64,000 bases of DNA. Origin: an uncultured Cellvibrionales bacterium. GTDB taxonomy: Bacteria; Pseudomonadota; Gammaproteobacteria; Pseudomonadales; Porticoccaceae. The notes beneath the pieces were generated by a model, which did no database searches, was not told the DNA's origin, and worked only from the letters and a program-made list of their open reading frames with translations. Where the stretch lies: the NCBI GenBank assembly GCA_913031145.1, contig CAJWCO010000001.1, positions 42,031 through 106,030 of the forward strand. The letters run 5' to 3'. The number at the start of each line of letters is the position of its first letter. Position 1 is the stretch's first letter. The position numbers and the translations under genes were made by a program. Shown here piece after piece: positions 62,425 to 64,000 of the stretch.

Positions 62425-63433
62425 GATGCCGGCGAACAATGGCTGTTAACGCATCAAGATGCTCTGGGTGTGCATTGAGTGCGGGTATGTAGTGGAATTC
62501 GCGGCCTCCGGCTTCAATAAATATTTCCCGCGCCTCGCACTCTATTTCTTCCAAAGTTTCCAGACAATCAGAGGAAAATCCCGGACAGATCAGCGCAACA
62601 TGAGTAATGCCATCTTCAGGGAGTTTTTCAAGTGTTTTGTCCGTATAAGGCTGCAACCAAGGTTCACGACCGAAGCGAGATTGAAACGTACTCATCACGC
62701 GACTTTCCTCCAAGCCCATGTGTTCGCGGACCAAACGCGTCGTTTGATGACAGTAACAATGGTAAGGATCGCCTTTTTCAAGATATTTCTGCGGTGTTCC
62801 GTGGTACGAAAACATCAGTTTGTCAGGAAGTCCGTGTTGATCGACATGCCGCTGGATACTGTTACAAAGCGCGCTTATGTACTCGACCGATTGCTGGTAA
62901 CCGCCAATAAAGTGGATTTCGGGCACCCACCGAGAGCGCATCATTGTTTTCGCCAATGCGTCAAATGTTGAGCCGGTAGTCGCTGCGCAGTATTGGGGGT
63001 AGAGTGGAAGAACAACAATATTCCGCACATTTTGCTGGCTCAACTCAGTTAACGCAGAGGCAATCGACGGATTACCGTAGCGCATCCCTAAAACGACTGG
63101 GACTTCTTTGCCGAAGTGGGCGGCAAGTCGTTCTTTTACGCCGTCGACTTGGGCTTGGCAATTGACCAACAGGGGCGATCCTTGCTCAGACCAAACACTG
63201 CGATATAACTTAGCGGAGCGCGATGGTCGAAGACGTAAAATAACGAGGTTTAGAATCAGCCACCACAGAATCCGCGGGACTTCCACGACGCGCGGATCGC
63301 TGAGAAATTCCTTTAAATAGCGACGCAACTCGCGGGTGAAGGGGGCATCTGGCGTGCCCAAATTACACAGTAGAACGCCCCTTTTGGGGGGCTCGCCCTG
63401 ATGATCATACTCGGTTTGGCCCTGATACCGCAT
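62417..63433 (-). CDS. hemH: Ferrochelatase
   Basis: VLLCNLGTPDAPFTRELRRYLKEFLSDPRVVEVPR; FSYHGTPQKYLEKGDPYHCYC; CPGFSSDCLETLEEI. Confidence 0.97.
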   Translation of the reverse strand: MRYQGQTEYDHQGEPPKRGVLLCNLGTPDAPFTRELRRYLKEFLSDPRVVEVPRILWWLILNLVILRLRPSRSAKLYRSVWSEQGSPLLVNCQAQVDGVKERLAAHFGKEVPVVLGMRYGNPSIASALTELSQQNVRNIVVLPLYPQYCAATTGSTFDALAKTMMRSRWVPEIHFIGGYQQSVEYISALCNSIQRHVDQHGLPDKLMFSYHGTPQKYLEKGDPYHCYCHQTTRLVREHMGLEESRVMSTFQSRFGREPWLQPYTDKTLEKLPEDGITHVALICPGFSSDCLETLEEIECEAREIFIEAGGREFHYIPALNAHPEHLDALTAIVRRHLT

Positions 63434-63630
63434 AGTGGAGACCTGTTCTAATGTGGTTGGATCGGTTGCTCACCTTCGCTGATTGGATTATTCAACGTTG
63501 CAGTGACGTTTTTAATACACTTTTTAGCGGCTTTTTCAATCGCGTTTATCGGCATATACGCTGCAATGTCGTGCCAAGACTTCTTTGTGGCGCTATACTG
63601 CCGCCTGTCTTGTAATGATGTAGACGCACA

Positions 63631-64000
63631 ATGCCTTCGCAATCCTCCGACCGCCGAACCTTCGCCATTATCTCACATCCCGATGCTGGCAAAACCACGA
63701 TTACCGAAAAATTACTCCTTCTTGGCAATCTTATTCAGGTGGCAGGGACTGTTAAGGGGCGAAAAAGTGACCGCCATGCGACATCAGACTGGATGGCCAT
63801 GGAAAAAGAGCGAGGTATCTCGGTCACGTCATCGGTGATGCAGTTTCCTTACCATCAGTGCATGGTTAATCTGCTGGATACGCCCGGGCACGAGGACTTT
63901 TCTGAAGACACCTATCGCACGTTGACGGCGGTGGATTCGTCGCTAATGGTTATCGACGGCGCCAAAGGTGTCGAGGCACGGACAATTAAGTTGATGGACG
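63631..64000 (+). CDS. prfC: Peptide chain release factor 3 (3'-truncated by window edge)
   Basis: Translation from ATG 63631: [123 protein letters not shown]. Not in the supplied ORF track because it runs off the end. Confidence 0.95.
   Translation, partial: MPSQSSDRRTFAIISHPDAGKTTITEKLLLLGNLIQVAGTVKGRKSDRHATSDWMAMEKERGISVTSSVMQFPYHQCMVNLLDTPGHEDFSEDTYRTLTAVDSSLMVIDGAKGVEARTIKLMD

Noticed and set aside
63448-63642. 64-aa minus-strand ORF antisense to the prfC leader
   Set aside because: Runs into the prfC start region on the opposite strand, no recognisable motif.
63503-63838. 111-aa + strand ORF in the track
   Set aside because: Overlaps the true prfC start (ATG 63631) in a different frame; prfC translation is clearly conserved, so this ORF is spurious.

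Overview
The window is a gammaproteobacterial-type chromosome segment. Most of it is dense, conserved housekeeping DNA: rnr, DUF484, dapF, lysA, lptM-like, cyaY, argH, hemC-hemD-hemX-hemY, mnmC, flavodoxin, trmL, tilS, pyrG, kdsA, eno, ftsB, ispD, ispF, truD, pcm, DUF368, nlpD, rpoS, hppA, an RND efflux pair, then lipA, lipB, ybeD, dacA, rlpA, mltB, rodA, mrdA, rlmH, rsfS, nadD, proA, a sirtuin, hemH and the start of prfC. One accessory island at about 35.3-50.0 kb looks like a sulfated-glycan acquisition and desulfation locus. It holds three dissimilar S1-type sulfatases, a LacI regulator, a TonB-dependent receptor, a secreted parallel beta-helix protein (possible lyase), an EF-hand protein, a lipoprotein with tandem BIG2-like and DUF1566/Lcl_C-like repeats, and an FHS-type sugar transporter. 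No SusD, sulfatase maturase or recognisable glycoside hydrolase lies beside them. Main observations worth a second look: (1) rpoS carries two independent lesions, an in-frame TGA and a +1 frameshift in an A-run; (2) the MnmC methyltransferase half has lost its SAM-binding and catalytic signatures while the FAD half looks intact; (3) the DUF1566/Lcl_C-like lipoprotein may be a sulfated-glycan-binding surface protein; (4) a LysM domain is inserted inside MltB; (5) one sulfatase has an atypical CAVTR formylglycine motif. No tRNA, rRNA, CRISPR array or transposase was recognised. All calls come from reading the sequence and remembered family motifs; no database search was run.
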